Shown here in pieces: positions 32,665 to 43,035 of a DNA stretch of 47,373 nt. Position 1 is the first letter of the stretch. Every line of letters begins with the position of its first letter. The position numbers and the translations under genes were made by a program. The stretch is taken from the NCBI GenBank assembly GCA_020283715.1, contig JAIQCW010000077.1:1-47373 (forward strand), given 5' to 3'. The notes below the pieces were generated by a model that did no database searches, had not been told where the DNA came from, and worked only from the letters and a program-made list of their open reading frames with translations. The DNA comes from Cytauxzoon felis. Taxonomy: Eukaryota > Apicomplexa > Aconoidasida > Piroplasmida > Theileriidae.

Positions 32665-33671
32665 TTATTTTTCTATATGTATAGGTGCAAGTGTAAATGT
32701 AATAATAATCTTTATTATAGGATGTATATTATATCTTGTTATTAATTGTATATCTTTATTAGTTCCTATTGTATCATTAGGTACATCATTATTATTAGCA
32801 TTTGTGGCATTATCATTAGACCAAGTATCACTAGGTACTTTAGTATTATACTTTTCGATTCTCGTATATTTATATGCTATAGTGGCATTCCTTAAGCTAA
32901 CCTTATCTTGTCCATTGACCTTTAATAGAACAGCAAGTATAGATATTGTGGTCAATACAGAGGATGATATCCCTGTAATAATGAATATCTTATCATTGGA
33001 ATCTCTATCAGTGTTGAGTAATCCAATTGTAAACAAGAAACACAATATTCATCCAACTACAGTTAATATACATATAGGTACTTGGAATGGTTTATCCTCC
33101 CATAACTTCTTCCATTTCTGTGGTCCAGAAACACTGCTCCAAGCATTTTCAACTCTCCCTCCAACACCATTATTTCCATCATTAAGTTTCCCAACTAATA
33201 GATTATTTTTATCATTCACATTTAAACACTATAAATATTATTCACTTTAACTATAAATTTGGATATATCAGTTACTTGAAAATAATATTTGTTAGCTGTA
33301 CTACTAGCAGTTTCAACCTGAGTTACTGTAGGATTATCATTAGCACCACCAGTATTACTCGTATCAATTTTATACCAATTGGTATGACCGGTATATTGAA
33401 GTTGGGCCTTTGGAATATTAACCTTATAGTAAAAAGATTGCAAGACATATAATGACCATAGATATTTCAAGAGGTTTATCAATAGGATCATTAGTAATAG
33501 TATCTTTCCAATCAGTTCCAATAGGAGCTTCGCTAAGTTTTCCTTCAACTTTTCCACCAAGATAATTGGCAACAGCCCACCATCTATTACCAAGATCATC
33601 TTCATCAGAAACTTCTTTAGCACCAGTAGGAACACTATAAGTAGTACCACTACTACCAGTAGGATTTTGAT
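32665..33671 (-). CDS. Multi-pass membrane protein, Tpr/Tar-like (tentative), 5' end unresolved
   Basis: Proposed exons on the minus strand: 33671-33457, 33422-33276 and 33228-32665, with 34- and 47-nt introns. The phases agree and the three frames join without stops. The first exon starts after an acceptor (TTTAAG), so a 5' exon is missing from the model, perhaps beyond the element at 33768-34040. The protein has polar domains (GNRWWAVANYLGGKVEGKLSEAP; NIPKAQLQYTGHTNWYKI), then WKKLWEDKPFQ leading into membrane segments (ICILTVVGWILCFLFTIGLL; FIITGISSSVLTTISILAVL), an Asn-rich loop and a last hydrophobic segment. This resembles the C-terminal halves of Theileria Tpr/Tar multigene family proteins, but only by general look. 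The 34-nt intron is the least certain junction (GTCATT donor). Confidence 0.45.
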
Positions 33672-33767
33672 CTTAAATAGTCATATAATAAACTCATTAT
33701 TTCCAAATAACTCAAATATAACATATCTATCATAAAATTCATCGAATATTACAGTGCATCTCTCATT

Positions 33768-34040
33768 CCACCTGAGGTCCAATCCAACTCATCTTCCACT
33801 CGCCTCCACTTGAGGTCCTGCCGTCAGCTCTTCTATTTACCTCCCCCTTCGCTTCCCTGAGATCAGCTGCGGGTATTCCACTTCCACTTGAGGTCAAGTA
33901 CTACTCTTCATTCCACCCGAGGTTACATCCATACCTTCTCATCGCCACGATCTCTGGGAGTGGCATTACTCTTTAGAGATAGGTAAATAGAAGAGCTGAC
34001 GGCAGGACGAAGATAAGGTTGTAACCTCAGGTGGAGAACG
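33768..34040 (-). repeat. Mosaic element, intergenic or 5' intronic
   Basis: Units A, B, A, C, E, A, A, A, D reversed (CTCTTTAGAG), C', A'. It sits between the Tpr-like and FAINT-like genes; it may lie in an unresolved first intron. Confidence 0.8.
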
Positions 34041-34142
34041 AATAGAGTTCTATTGTACATCGTGTGGGATGTTGATTGTGATTATACGTATATTATTAGG
34101 TATTAGTATATTATGTATTGGTTTCTATTCTGAGAGAGAGTT

Positions 34143-34589
34143 CTAAAAGTAATTCATAGTGTGGTAGTGATGGTAATTCAGTTTTATTTTCTTTGGCAAT
34201 GGTACAACACATGAAAAAAAGTTATCTAATGTTACATTATAAACAGCTTGATTAATGATATCTTCTTCATATATTAATGAAGTCTCTTTCTTATCAGTTC
34301 CTTTTAATACGATAATATGATAATTTACACATCTACCTGTTATATCAGTCATTCTAATATATGATAAAAATAATTTACGAACACTTGATTTATCCCATAA
34401 ACTAGTACCATTCCATAAAACTGAAGTTGTTCTTATACCGTTATTCGGTGTTCCTATATAAATCCTTATACCAGAATATGTATAATTAATATAAGAATAT
34501 GCTGACGTATTCACAACATTCACATCCAATACTGCATCTATCGCAACACAACCACCTATCAAACACATAAATATAAACACATAATCCAT
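34143..34589 (-). CDS. Short secreted FAINT-like protein
   Basis: About 148 residues when started at the second ATG (34589), which places the signal peptide (MDYVFIFMCLIGGCVA) at the N-terminus; an upstream in-frame ATG at 34634 would add MNYYVDISYIYLIII. One FAINT-like module follows: DVNVVNTSAYSYINY, then TTSVLWNGTSLWDKSSVRK and CVNYHIIVLKGTDKKE. It has a single domain, much shorter than the other FAINT proteins here, and could be a truncated or ancestral member. No membrane segment after the signal. Confidence 0.6.
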   Translation of the reverse strand: MDYVFIFMCLIGGCVAIDAVLDVNVVNTSAYSYINYTYSGIRIYIGTPNNGIRTTSVLWNGTSLWDKSSVRKLFLSYIRMTDITGRCVNYHIIVLKGTDKKETSLIYEEDIINQAVYNVTLDNFFSCVVPLPKKIKLNYHHYHTMNYF

Positions 34590-35589
34590 TATTATTATAA
34601 GATAGATATAAGAAATGTCTACATAGTAATTCAATGGGGAATTATATAATTAGATCCGTAAATCTATAGAGAAATAACATATACTCGTCTATTATGGTAA
34701 AGGATACCGAAATATAATACCAACTCAATCGTAGTAGTACACTCGAGGTCTAATCAATATCCCTTAGTACTGTCGTCAGCTCTCCGCTCGATGTTACAGC
34801 CTTATCTTCCACTAGGCGTGGAGGCTTCTTCTAATTACCTCCCTCTAAAGAGTATAGCCACTCCCAGAGATCGTGGCGGAAGTATAGTCATTGGACCTCG
34901 AGTGGAGGGAGGAAAATATATAGTCTGTGATCAGGGAGAATGAAGGATGGATAACTATGATCAATGGAACAGATAATTTTACAAACAGACTAATGTTCGA
35001 GATGAATATATATTGATAGAAATCAATATATACGTGATGAATCCCTTGACATCATGAAAAACAATCTCTGTTTCCTGAGGTGTTGGAGAATGACAGGCGA
35101 ATCCACGACATTTCAATCTAGAATGGAATCACTAGATAATTTAATCTAGAAGCCATTATATATTAGATTTGAAGCGGTATGGAGTGTAAGGCAGTGGAAT
35201 TACCGGGAAATAAAGGTGTCTAGACTGTGATCCATGATGATGGATATCTGAGGTGAAATTAAAGAGTAATTCTACGTCTTGAAGACGAAAATTGTACATC
35301 ATATAATAAGAACCTAATATGTAATGGATTGATAATGAGAATTTGATGGTTGTAGTAATGGAATTGGGTATGACTGCTTGTAGAACTCGGGGGTGGGGTG
35401 GTTGGATATGGTATTAGTTTAATAAAGTTGCCGAATTTGTTGTTGATTCTATGGAAGGTTATAGAGTACATTGAAATTTACGGTAATAAGTTTGTGTTAT
35501 AGATTTATTAGAATTGCATGAATAATTTGTTTATGAATTGATATTTGTAGATTGATTTATTGGAGTATATATGAGATATTGTATTGATA
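34590..35589. other. Intergenic with one small mosaic element
   Basis: Contains the element at 34735-34910. The rest, about 34910-35589, has no supported gene; a minus-strand open frame at 35259-35471 has weak protein character. Confidence 0.35.
34735..34910 (+). repeat. Intergenic mosaic element, partial
   Basis: Units A, C, A, B variant, D, A', then GGAGGAAAATATAT, which matches the left arm of the hairpin at 32543. Confidence 0.75.
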
Positions 35590-37031
35590 ATGGCTAAATC
35601 GACAAAACAAGTACCAGCGGAGGATTTGGTGGATTATGAAGAGGAGGAGGGTGATAAGATATCTACAAAGGATGTGATAAAATCAGCTGGTGATAAGAAG
35701 AGTCGTAGTGATGGTGTAATGGGTCGTGGTAGTTATGTAGCAATACATGCTAGTGGTTTTCGTGATTTTTTTTTAAAGCCGGAGATATTACGTGCTATAA
35801 GTGATGTTGGTTTTGAGCATCCATCAGAGGTTCAGCATGAGACTATACCTCATGCTATAACAGGTGTAGATATATTATGTCAAGCAAAATCTGGTATGGG
35901 TAAAACAGCTGTATTTGTATTATCAATATTACAACAATTAGATGTACAAGAAGATGGTACAGTAAGTGGTGGTATTAAAAGAGTATCAAATGGAGATGTA
36001 AAATTACCTAGTGATATAGTATGTTGTATTGGTATATCACATACACGTGAATTAGCATTTCAAATAAAAAATGAATTTGATAGATTTTCAAAATATTTAA
36101 ATAATATTAGATGTGAAGTAGTATATGGTGGTATACCAATACAAAAAGATATATTAATGTTAAAAGATCCATTAAAATGTCCACATATATTAGTAGGTAC
36201 ACCAGGACGTATATTAGCACTTGTTAAAGGTAAACATATAAATATGGAAGGTATACGTCATTTTGTATTAGATGAATGTGATAAATGTTTAGAAAAATTA
36301 GATATGAGACAAGATGTACAAAGTATATTTTTATCTACACCTAAAAAAAACAGGTTATGTTTTTTTCTGCTACTATGAATAATGAGATACGTGATTTATG
36401 TAAAAGATTTATGCAATCACCAGTAGAAATATATGTTGATGATGAATCTAAATTAACTTTACATGGATTATTACAATATTATATTAAATTACAAGAATCT
36501 GATAAAAATAGAAAATTAAATGATTTATTAGATTCATTAGAATTTAATCAAGTCATTATTTTTGTTAAATCTGTATCTAGAGCACATACTCTTAATAATT
36601 TATTAACCGAATGTAATTTCCCATCTATTGCTATACATGCTGGATTAGATCAAGCTGAACGTATATCAAGATATACACAATTTAAAAATTTTGATAAAAG
36701 AATAATGGTCGCTACTGATTTATTCGGACGTGGTATCGATGTTGAACGTGTTAATATCGTTATCAATTATGATATGCCCGATTCTACCGATTCTTATCTA
36801 CATCGTGTAGGACGTGCTGGTAGATTCGGTACTAAAGGTCTTGCTATCACTTTCGTATCATCACCTGAAGATTCTTCTGCATTAGCCGATGTACAAAAAC
36901 GATTCGAAGTCAATATCGCCGAAATGCCACAAACTATTGATACATCACTATATCGTAAGTTGAAGTCTACAATCTTATCATCTACATATATTAGTCAACC
37001 AATAATCTCATACCCATCATTTATATGCTAA
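35590..37031 (+). CDS. UAP56: DEAD-box helicase UAP56/Sub2 (DDX39), frameshifted
   Basis: A spliceosomal and mRNA-export ATPase of the TREX complex. Motifs in order: an acidic N-terminus (DLVDYEEEE), the Q-motif region ([14 protein letters not shown]), motif [22 protein letters not shown], the family-specific box [19 protein letters not shown] ([11 protein letters not shown]), [20 protein letters not shown] and [14 protein letters not shown]. The frame breaks at an A8 run (36343-36350): the N-terminal part is in one frame and everything from FFSAT onward is in another. A ninth A would join them, so an assembly error, a polymorphism or slippage are the options. The annotated C-terminus (after DTSLYR) is atypical; a strong donor (GTAAGT) at 36955 suggests a last intron that may hold the element at 37118 and a short final exon not identified. 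True ATG at 35590. Confidence 0.93.
36343..36350 (+). other. A8 homopolymer at the UAP56 frame break
   Basis: Eight A between CCT and CAGG. The two UAP56 frames meet here with no residues lost relative to the family apart from one lysine-like codon position. Confidence 0.85.
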
Positions 37032-37117
37032 ATTATTAATCGCAAATTCATCACAATATTAAAACCACCCAATTACAATACTATAATATTTGCAACATCC
37101 TTGGTAAGTCTTGCAAC

Positions 37118-37590
37118 TCTACACTCGAGGTTACATACACCTTTCTTCGTCTTGCAGACAGCTCTTCTATTTACTTCCCCTTCCAGCTCCCGTAGATCGC
37201 TTCCAGGTTCCACTTGAGGTCTAGTACTAATCTCGATGAGATAAGGATAAAGTGACGGAATCCATGTTTGGACGGATATCTCAATGGATATAACTGAGAA
37301 TCTAATGAAATTCAGTAAATTCAATACAATCATCAAATTCCTCTTCAATGAAGTATTGAAATAGAAATACATCCAATAGTCATTGAGTAATCTTCATATA
37401 TTTCCCCAGAAATTCAGGATTTCCTTGAAATTTTGGGGTTATAAATGAAGTAGTGAAATTAGTGATTGGACCTCAAGTGGTACCCGTAGCTGATCTCTGG
37501 GAAGCGGAGGGATAACTAAATAGAGGAGGCCACCACGGCGAGTGAAAGACCTCGGTGGATTGTAACCTCGAGTGGAGTTGCAAGACTAAA
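37118..37590. repeat. Mosaic element with inverted unit I
   Basis: Units A, F, E, A, unit I reversed (about 37222-37447), A', E', B', A', A'. Possibly in the last UAP56 intron, otherwise intergenic. Confidence 0.78.
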
Positions 37591-38154
37591 ATAAGGTGGA
37601 CAAAGCGAAGGGTGGTAATATAAGATGGAGTACAATGAGTGGTAGTATATTAAATATTGACCAGTGTGTAATGATAGACTTTAGTTGTTAATGGTCGAGA
37701 TGAAGAAAGGTACTGAGATATGATTAAGTAACGCTATTTTGTGATTATTAAAGCTATATGTAAATGTTATAATTTCAATTTCATCCTAGACTTTGGCGCT
37801 TGCTATAAAAGTCGGAATATATTATTAATGATTTATAATATGAAAGTTGACGTTGGTGATTTATCATTACTATACTTTTGACAACAACCGGTCAAACAAT
37901 GGTAGAGTGCTATGATTGTTATAATACAAACGACCTTTATCGATAATAGTACAATCAAAGGATTATATACTGATGTATCTATTATATTAATGTCGAAGAT
38001 TATAACGATATGAATTAAATTCAAGATTTTAATTTACCCCATAAAAAAATAATAAACCCCATATGATTTTGACGTAGCTGCCATAACATTAAGACTATCC
38101 AGTATCGTACATTATTTTTATCAACATTATCCGATCTGATCATGTATACTACAC

Positions 38155-38300
38155 TTTCCAGTTGAGGTGCGATACACATTCACCTCTTCATTCCACTCGC
38201 CACTCCACACAAGGTCTTTCCACTCGCCGTGGTGGCTCTTCTATTTATTCATCTCTAAAGAGTATAGCCACTCCCAGAGATCGTGGCGATTGACCATTGT
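38155..38300 (+). repeat. Intergenic mosaic element, half unit set
   Basis: Units A variant, B fragment, A variant, B, D (sense) and then an abrupt end with no right arm; a truncated copy. Confidence 0.75.
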
Positions 38301-38587
38301 AATTTAATACTTTTGATAGCAGTGATAATTTTCAATTAAACACACGATAACTTCACGTAAAAATTACACTCTCCAATGTTCCAAGAGATATTTTCAGATT
38401 TCGTCATGTCTAGGGTGCCTCGTGTCAATTGGTGCTGTTTCATCTCTACAAAATTAATTTACCAGATGATTTGATGAGATTATCAATAACTCAGATTATT
38501 GATCACTATTATAACATAATCTTGATGGAAAATATAGATTGGTCCAAGGACGCTGTTTCGCATGAGTCATGATGTATACATCTTATT

Positions 38588-38805
38588 ACACCTCTTCCAC
38601 TTGAGGTTACAACCTTGTGTTGCCACTCGCCGTGGTGGCCCCATATTTGGCTCCCCCTCCGCTTACCTGAGGTCAGCTACGGGTACCACTTGAGGTTACA
38701 TCACTACCTCCGCCACGATCTCCGGGAGTGGCTTTACTCTTTAGAGATGGGTAATTAGAAGAGCCACCACGGCGAGTGGAAAGAGACCTCATGTAGAATA
38801 TCTCA
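38588..38805 (-). repeat. Intergenic mosaic element
   Basis: Units A, B, E, A, D reversed, B', A'. A compact, complete inverted arrangement with B outside and E and D inside. Confidence 0.8.
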
Positions 38806-39132
38806 TGCAATGGATTACGAGGTGTATAGATCGATTTCAATTAGAGTGCTGACTATATGATATAGATCCTATAATTGTATTTCAGTTAGTTTTTTCTATT
38901 TACTTGTATCTTTGCATGTTGGTTTTATTTATTTATGTTCAATTGTTTATGAGGTGTAGAATGGCAGATATGATGGATTTGGAGCTGTAGATTGTTCACT
39001 GGAGTATGTGTTGAGTATATAGTGGCGAATATTAGGTTATAATTCCCCATCTATTTGACAATATCGCTAGTTATGCTTATAGATTCGATGGTAGAGATAA
39101 TGTAGTAGAGAATATATAATTCTATATTAGAG

Positions 39133-40287
39133 ATGAGGGGTATTTTAACTATTGTCTTTATATTTTATGGACATATGATTTGTAGAGGAGATAATAATAG
39201 AGTATTATTAGATATTGACAATTGTAATGATGGTAATATTCATTGTATTGTTAATGAGAAAAAGAGAGATGAATATATTAAACATAGTCCTTGTGGTAAA
39301 TTATTAGCATATAAAGTAGTTGATGGTAATAAAGTAATATGGGAGAGTCCAGATATAAATATAGGATGTTTATATGCAACAGTATATAGTAAAAATGGTA
39401 TAAAAAAATTATTACATTTATTAATACAACAATCTAATAATATAAATAAATCATATTATTATGAAAATATTGAGATACAAAATGATGATTTAGTAGCTGG
39501 TATATCATATAATTGGAAATGTATAGAATTAAAAGAATATTATGAAAAAGTTTATAGATTAATATATGAAGGTACATTAGATATAGATCAACCAGGTGAT
39601 TTAGTAGAATTTCATTCAACAAATATAAATAATGGTAATTCTATAATTGAATTAGAACCATATTTAATATATCCAATTGATAAAATAACACAAGGTAATA
39701 TAAATATATGGGAAAGTAATGATAATACAGAATGTATAGAAATAAAAATTTTATATAGAGGTCATATAAAATTTTTATTATCATTAAATATTTTACAACC
39801 AAATTCTGATGAATTTTTATATTATAAATTTATTAATAATTATTGGATTAAAATTATTAAAGAAGAATTTGATGATAAATATTTTAAAATTTTAAATGAA
39901 TGTAAAATTAATATTACATCAACATTATATCAATTAGATCATTGTATAATTAAAAAACATAATCCATTTGGTATACCAGCCATAATATTTACACCAGATG
40001 TTAATATACATGCAACACAAGTATTAGATGACTTCAATCTTATATGGAGTGATGATGATTTCAATGAATATATACTCGATTGTGTATTGTATTATAATAA
40101 TGATATACCTGAACTAGTACAAATATACGTTACTAATGGATCCAATCAAAGATATATCTTCTATGAATGTAATAATGGACATTGGATCAATGCCAATGAA
40201 GATGAATTCTACGCCAAACTAGGAAATCTAGAAACTGGAAATAATTTCATCCATACACATTATGATCCGATAAACATAAACGAATAA
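39133..40287 (+). CDS. Secreted FAINT-domain protein
   Basis: 384 residues. The signal peptide is MRGILTIVFIFYGHMICRG. Three FAINT-type modules follow, each with the W-anchored strand: GNKVIWESPDINIGCLYATV, GNINIWESNDNTECIEIKI and DFNLIWSDDDFNEYILDCV, each ending in a helix with an EEFxxK-like motif (KEEFDDKYFKIL; EDEFYAKL). The architecture and module count match 15556-16683, including the C-terminal W...EFY.KL segment, so the two are probably paralogues. Very AT-rich and Asn-rich; no mosaic element. Probably exported or secreted; specific role unknown. Confidence 0.8.
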   Translation: MRGILTIVFIFYGHMICRGDNNRVLLDIDNCNDGNIHCIVNEKKRDEYIKHSPCGKLLAYKVVDGNKVIWESPDINIGCLYATVYSKNGIKKLLHLLIQQSNNINKSYYYENIEIQNDDLVAGISYNWKCIELKEYYEKVYRLIYEGTLDIDQPGDLVEFHSTNINNGNSIIELEPYLIYPIDKITQGNINIWESNDNTECIEIKILYRGHIKFLLSLNILQPNSDEFLYYKFINNYWIKIIKEEFDDKYFKILNECKINITSTLYQLDHCIIKKHNPFGIPAIIFTPDVNIHATQVLDDFNLIWSDDDFNEYILDCVLYYNNDIPELVQIYVTNGSNQRYIFYECNNGHWINANEDEFYAKLGNLETGNNFIHTHYDPININE

Positions 40288-40299
40288 AGCAAAAATTAA

Positions 40300-40680
40300 A
40301 GTCTAACTGAAGTTACAACCTTATCTTTGTCCTGCCGTCAGCTTCTCCACCGAGGTCCAATCCAACTCTTCTTCCACTCGCCGTGGTGGCTCTCCTAATT
40401 ATTCATCTCTAAAGAGTATAGCCACTCCCGGAGATCGTGGCGGTAGAGAAGGTAGTGATGAAGGTTGTGATGGATCATCCATTATGGGAATGATGGAAGA
40501 TGGTGCTAAGGATGTGTTGGATCTAACCTCGAGTGGACTACCTGGAAGCGATCCACGGGAGCTGGAAGAAGAGTTGGATTGGACCTCGGTGGAGAAGCTG
40601 TCTGCAAGACGAAGGAAGGATGAAGAAGATAGAGGTTGTAACCTCAGGTTGAGGAGTTGTATAACCTTCGGTGGAGTTGT
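40300..40680 (+). repeat. Intergenic mosaic element with unit H
   Basis: Units A, C, A, B, D (sense), H (GATGGATCATCCATTATGGG, encoding IMGMMEDGAKDVL), A', E', A', F', A'. Confidence 0.82.
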
Positions 40681-41079
40681 ACTTACTGTACGAGTGATTT
40701 GATGAATAAAAGTATAATATTCGAGTATTTATCGTATAATTTAACCTATTTTGCCTTAAATTTGTACAGATTATTTCCAGAAATGATTTTATTATTCCCC
40801 ATTATTTTTAAATTACCCCAGATTCAGAATATTCTGGAATTAGGAATTTCGTAATGATGTCGTTGAAATATCGTATACTAGAGGTTCTATATTGTTCTAA
40901 TAATTCTATGAAATCATAGTTAATTCAATAATATCATTTGTACATGTTTTTTTTTCACGATATACATTGTTTAGCTGCTGTCTTGATTAATTCAACTATT
41001 TATTCCTTTTATAAATAATATGATGATATGCATTCTCAACTATATACAACATTTAAATAAGTTGATTTTTGTTTAAAGG

Positions 41080-41955
41080 ATGCATAAATTTTCGATATTC
41101 ATCATTGCGTTATGTGAGTATGCCTGTATCGCAGCAAACAATAATGGAAGTTCTGATACTAAGGTAGACCTAGATATTTATTCTAGGAATAGTACAGATA
41201 AAGTTAATGTAACCATTAAAGAAGATGGTAATATGATAACATATAAGATTGAACCAAAAGGTAAATATAAAGTTGGTAGATTTACAGATGGTGAGAAGGT
41301 AATTTATGAATTAACTCAGCAAGATACCTATAAGTATCTAGAGGTTAAATGCCTTAAATCTACAGATGAGCCAATGTTGGTATCCTTGTGCTATTCACAA
41401 GGCATTTGTCGTTCAGAATTACATTATTATTTTCAACACCCTGATGGTTGGAGTGTGATAGATAAAGGTTTTGCTGATTTCCTTGTAGAAAAGATGAAAG
41501 CTTGTAAATTAATTAAAAAGGATACTATATTTCATGAGTATAATCAACACATTGGAGAATTGGATAAACAGAGGGTTGAAGTTGATTTAACGAAGGAGGA
41601 AGTTCCATCCGGTATTACAAGGAAGGATTGTAAAGAAGGTGATACAGATTCATGTTTATATACTGTTGATGAAAAGACTGTCATCTCCAAAATTGTAATT
41701 GGATCCAATGAAGTTTGGAATAAAGGTGATGATTTATATGGATGTTATAAGATGAAAGTATATTACCTACCCCAAGATGAGAAGTTGCTTATATTAGCAA
41801 TAAAGGGTCCTGCAGGTATGAGATTGACCTTTTGCGGAAAGACATCCGAGGGTAGTTATGGTAAAATTAAAAAGGAAGAATTTGATAATAAAGCCAAAAA
41901 CATACAAATGAATCCACTAAATGTAGATTTTAAAGAATGTGTTTGTTCAAATTGA
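41080..41955 (+). CDS. Secreted FAINT-domain protein
   Basis: 291 residues with a signal peptide (HKFSIFIIALCEYACIA). Two FAINT modules: about 27-140 (KVDLDIYSRNSTDKVNVTI; YKIEPKGKYKVGRFTDGEKV; PMLVSLCYSQG; DGWSVI) and about 165-285 (TRKDCKEGDTDSCLYTVDEK; GSNEVWNKGDDLYGCYKMKV; LLILAIKGPAG; EEFDNKAK). The terminal CVCSN is Cys-rich. Codon use is less extremely AT-biased than in 39133-40287. No transmembrane helix after the signal peptide. The ATG follows a short AT-rich leader. Probably secreted. Confidence 0.8.
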   Translation: MHKFSIFIIALCEYACIAANNNGSSDTKVDLDIYSRNSTDKVNVTIKEDGNMITYKIEPKGKYKVGRFTDGEKVIYELTQQDTYKYLEVKCLKSTDEPMLVSLCYSQGICRSELHYYFQHPDGWSVIDKGFADFLVEKMKACKLIKKDTIFHEYNQHIGELDKQRVEVDLTKEEVPSGITRKDCKEGDTDSCLYTVDEKTVISKIVIGSNEVWNKGDDLYGCYKMKVYYLPQDEKLLILAIKGPAGMRLTFCGKTSEGSYGKIKKEEFDNKAKNIQMNPLNVDFKECVCSN

Positions 41956-42371
41956 GGGTATAAATTTAGACACCAACGTCAATATATTCAAAAGTTTACA
42001 CATTTAAATATGTTATTTCTTTTATCAAGTTTTATTTTTATTGATTTTATTCCAATGATGAATATTTTATCTGTTGGAAAGATCAAAATTTTAAAAGTTT
42101 TGAAGGCCCAATTTATTTATAATGTCTAGTGACAAGAAGGAGAACATATCATTTTAGAATGAATTGACTTGAAAATTTTAAGCATTCCTGTATAGTTATA
42201 ATTAAATTTAATATATTAAGATTATTACACATATCCTCATGTTGTTAATTAATAATGTAAATTAAACGTTGGTAAAATGGGGGCAATTCCTATTATTTAA
42301 AGATGTTTGATATTGTATATGTAATGCCAAAAATAGGCAATTGTAAGCTGTAATTAATCATTTATATTCTT

Positions 42372-42545
42372 TTTATAATATTATAATAATTTTATGAAGT
42401 GTAATTATTTATATATATCTACTATTATCTTATATAGATACTATACTTCATATCATGTTAGTAGTTATATGGTATATATATTATAATAATTATTTATATT
42501 AATAGATATATACCATCATACAACTATACATCATCCTTCAATTGT
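42372..42545. repeat. Inverted duplicate of 14884-15055
   Basis: Reverse-complement match in three ordered blocks (ends CATCCTTCAATTG and TTATAATATTATAATAATTT). Both copies flank FAINT genes. Confidence 0.65.
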
Positions 42546-42644
42546 ATTTATATATAAGTATATATTATATTAAGAGAGAAATCTTGAATAGACGATGATA
42601 ATGTAGTGGAAATAGTGTTTTTTATCCCTATAACCCGCTATTAT

Positions 42645-42995
42645 CCCATCTTCTCCACTTGAGGTTACAACACTATTCTCCATACTATCTTCACCTCCAA
42701 CCTTTCTTTGGTCTTGCAGACAGCTTCCTTTATTTACCTCTCCCTTCGCTTCCCTGATATCAGCTACGGGTGGTCCACTTGAGGTCACATTCAACACATC
42801 CTTAGCACCATCTTCCATCATTCCCATAATGGATGATCCATCACAACCTTCATCACTACCTTCACTGCCACGATCTCCGGGAGTGGCTCTACTCTTTAGA
42901 GATAGATAATTGGAAGAGCTGACGGCAGGACTGACCTCAGGTGGAGAGGCTCCACGGCGAGTGGAAGAAGAGTTAGATTGGACTTCGAGTGGAAT
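42645..42995 (-). repeat. Intergenic mosaic element with units K and H
   Basis: Preceded by a K-like tract (GTGTTTTTTATCCC). Units A, F, E, A, H, D reversed (CTCTTTAGAG), C', A', B', A'. Confidence 0.82.
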
Positions 42996-43035
42996 TATGT
43001 ATTAATAATAGTATTTGTATTATATAAATTGGTTA

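Larger units (their letters stand above)
37600..39132. other. Intergenic with two mosaic elements
   Basis: Elements at 38155-38300 and 38588-38805. A 63-codon minus-strand open frame at 37833-38024 has a hydrophobic stretch but no other support. No RNA gene recognised. Confidence 0.35.
41956..43035. other. Intergenic with duplicate tract and mosaic element
   Basis: Contains the inverted duplicate of 14884-15055 (at 42372-42545) and the element at 42645-42995. No gene seen in the remainder. Confidence 0.4.

Noticed and set aside
35259..35471. Minus-strand 70-codon ORF upstream of UAP56
   Set aside because: Low-complexity Pro/Ser/His composition, no recognisable motif, and it lies in the probable promoter of UAP56.
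37833..38024. Minus-strand 63-codon hydrophobic ORF
   Set aside because: Only a hydrophobic run in AT-rich DNA; no start context, neighbour or family support.
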